Part shown: positions 4,693 through 5,821 of the stretch, in pieces
Layout of the letters: each line of letters opens with the position of its first letter
Numbering within the stretch: position 1 is the stretch's first letter
Assembly (NCBI GenBank): GCA_902797405.1
Contig: CADBSP010000210.1
Span: 1 to 5,821, forward strand
Length of the DNA stretch: 5,821 nt
Source: an uncultured Eubacteriales bacterium
Lineage (GTDB): Bacteria; Bacillota; Clostridia; Peptostreptococcales; Anaerovoracaceae
Direction of reading: 5' to 3'
The notes under the pieces: model-generated
What the model saw: the letters and a program-made list of their open reading frames with translations, nothing else
Told to the model about the DNA's origin: nothing
Databases searched by the model: none
Translations under genes and position numbers: made by a program

Positions 4693-5821
4693 TTATTCCT
4701 CGTCTTGGGATTTCTTTCTACCGAGAACAACAAGTGCGATGAGTGCGATTGCAACGAGGGTTACGCCACCGCTTACGCTAATCATAACGCCTGTTGGGAT
4801 TACACCGTCACGTGTGTTTACGAAGCCTGTACGTACCACCTTTGCTCCTTCGAAGCTCGCCAGAGAAACTTCTGCGATTGTGTTGTCACCAGATGTATTA
4901 ACTGCGTCTGACATGGATGCTCCTGAATAGTCTTCTACATTCTCTGTTACAGTGTATTTTGCATTTGGAGCAATACCGTGAATTACAAGGCTCTGTCCGT
5001 GCTGGAGGTAGAATGTTTTTCCTGCTTTCAGTTCTGCACCTGTAACTACAGAAGCATTTGACTGTCCACGGTTTGCTGCGATTGTTGCAGTTGTTGTTCC
5101 ACTTGTGGCATCAAAGTTACCTGATACAGAATATTTATCAGCATCGGCTATATTTGTCATTGTAACTGTTACTGCGAAGTATTTGTCTCTGGAAGCCTGG
5201 TTACCTGTTACGTTTAGACCTACAGCAAGGTCCATTGCTACAAATTCATTTGTGAAACCGTCAGTCTTGTCGGCCAGAGCTGCGCCAGCACTTGCAACGT
5301 CTGCAGAACCCATCGTCGTTCCATTGATTGCAACGTTGCTTACGCTTGTGTGGATAACGTATGAGGATACAACCAGAGTTCCTGTGCCATCGTCGGTTAC
5401 ATATACATCCAAAACGCGGTCTACATCTGTATCGTGTACGATGCCTGCTGCTTCGTTAGTTGCATTTGCTGTCTGAGTGATGATGTAACGATAGATTCCC
5501 GGTTCATCAAAGCTTATACCTGAGAAATTTACTGTAGCGACCTGAGTAGCATACTTTTCGTTTTCTCCGAGCTGGACTGTATCTCCTCCACCAACTCCTG
5601 TACGGTCTTCCTGTGTTCTTGCTACGTCGATATTTGTTCCTGCTGCATCAGCTGTTGTATCAGTTGGAGCAAAGACTACGTTGGCGATTGTAGGTGTTCC
5701 TACGCCAGGAAGTACCTGCATTACTGAATTATCGTTGGTGTCGGCGGATATTGCCTGACCCGGTGCTACGGTATAACTAAAGGTTGCATTCGGTACTGTG
5801 TCTGTACCATCCATAATGAGA
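4693..5821 (-). CDS. Pilin-like surface protein with Spy0128/FctA-type domains and IPTG sorting signal; N-terminus beyond window
   Basis: This is the C-terminal 375 residues of a sortase-processed surface protein, probably a pilus shaft subunit. The frame stays open to the right edge, so the ATG at 5814 is very likely internal and the signal peptide is outside the window. Numbering here counts that Met as 1. The first domain (to about 190) shows the FctA-type pattern PGIYRYIIT, then VTDDGTGTLVV, and ends at FTN (N189), with K183 just before it. The second domain (about 194-335) shows VTGNQASRDKYFAVTV, YTVTE (E291) and FVN (N333). The C-terminus is a sorting signal: IPTG (339-342), a hydrophobic segment (344-364), then GRKKSQDEE. 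The pentapeptide VIPTG resembles the VPTG-type motif of streptococcal FctA, which a class B sortase polymerises; such a sortase is encoded directly downstream. Two isopeptide-bond positions look altered: Gln114 where Glu is usual, and Leu200 where Lys is usual. The protein is acidic, Thr/Ala/Asn-rich and has no Cys in the visible part. Confidence 0.88.
   Translation of the reverse strand, partial: LIMDGTDTVPNATFSYTVAPGQAISADTNDNSVMQVLPGVGTPTIANVVFAPTDTTADAAGTNIDVARTQEDRTGVGGGDTVQLGENEKYATQVATVNFSGISFDEPGIYRYIITQTANATNEAAGIVHDTDVDRVLDVYVTDDGTGTLVVSSYVIHTSVSNVAINGTTMGSADVASAGAALADKTDGFTNEFVAMDLAVGLNVTGNQASRDKYFAVTVTMTNIADADKYSVSGNFDATSGTTTATIAANRGQSNASVVTGAELKAGKTFYLQHGQSLVIHGIAPNAKYTVTENVEDYSGASMSDAVNTSGDNTIAEVSLASFEGAKVVRTGFVNTRDGVIPTGVMISVSGGVTLVAIALIALVVLGRKKSQDEE

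Noticed and set aside
5105..5476. 123-codon plus-strand open frame opposite the pilin gene
   Set aside because: It is antisense to clear FctA-like coding sequence, Ser/Thr/Ala/Val-rich as the complement of that gene, with no independent support.
5812..5814. ATG at 5814 as the start of the pilin-like protein
   Set aside because: The frame stays open upstream to the window edge, there is no room in the window to show a ribosome binding site, and a sortase substrate needs a signal peptide that is absent from this point. The residue is taken as internal.

Overview
The window looks like chromosomal DNA from an anaerobic Gram-positive bacterium, most likely class Clostridia (Bacillota). The reasons are a single-chain pyruvate:ferredoxin oxidoreductase of the anaerobe type, a class B sortase beside a Spy0128/FctA-type pilin with an IPTG sorting signal, strong AGGAG-type ribosome binding sites, and AT-rich intergenic DNA with many intrinsic-terminator-like hairpins. 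A genus cannot be named from this. All three protein genes lie on the minus strand, and both window edges cut through a gene.

Region 1 (1-2954) is the first 984 codons of pyruvate:ferredoxin (flavodoxin) oxidoreductase (PFOR, nifJ/por type). It is intact in one frame, with its C-terminal fifth or so beyond the left edge. It has a good ribosome binding site and a near-consensus sigma-A promoter about 165 bp upstream. An inverted repeat overlaps that promoter and degenerate repeats with a 23-bp period lie just upstream of it, so there is probably transcriptional control.

Region 2 (about 2955-3752, 800 bp) has no convincing protein gene. It holds the PFOR leader and promoter, then a dense run of short inverted repeats (3241-3462), a nested palindrome whose core matches the 7-1-7 Fur box (3515-3555), and an intrinsic terminator (3561-3601) that suits the end of the sortase transcript.

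Region 3 (3753-5821) is a surface-protein cassette: the 3' part of an LPXTG-like (IPTG) pilin-type protein with two Spy0128/FctA-like domains, then a class B sortase 112 bp downstream on the same strand. By analogy with the streptococcal FctA/class B sortase pair, the sortase probably recognises the IPTG signal and either polymerises the protein into a pilus or anchors it to the wall. The expected isopeptide-forming residues appear to be substituted in both visible domains of the pilin. The PFOR gene and the surface cassette show no functional link and appear to be separate transcription units.
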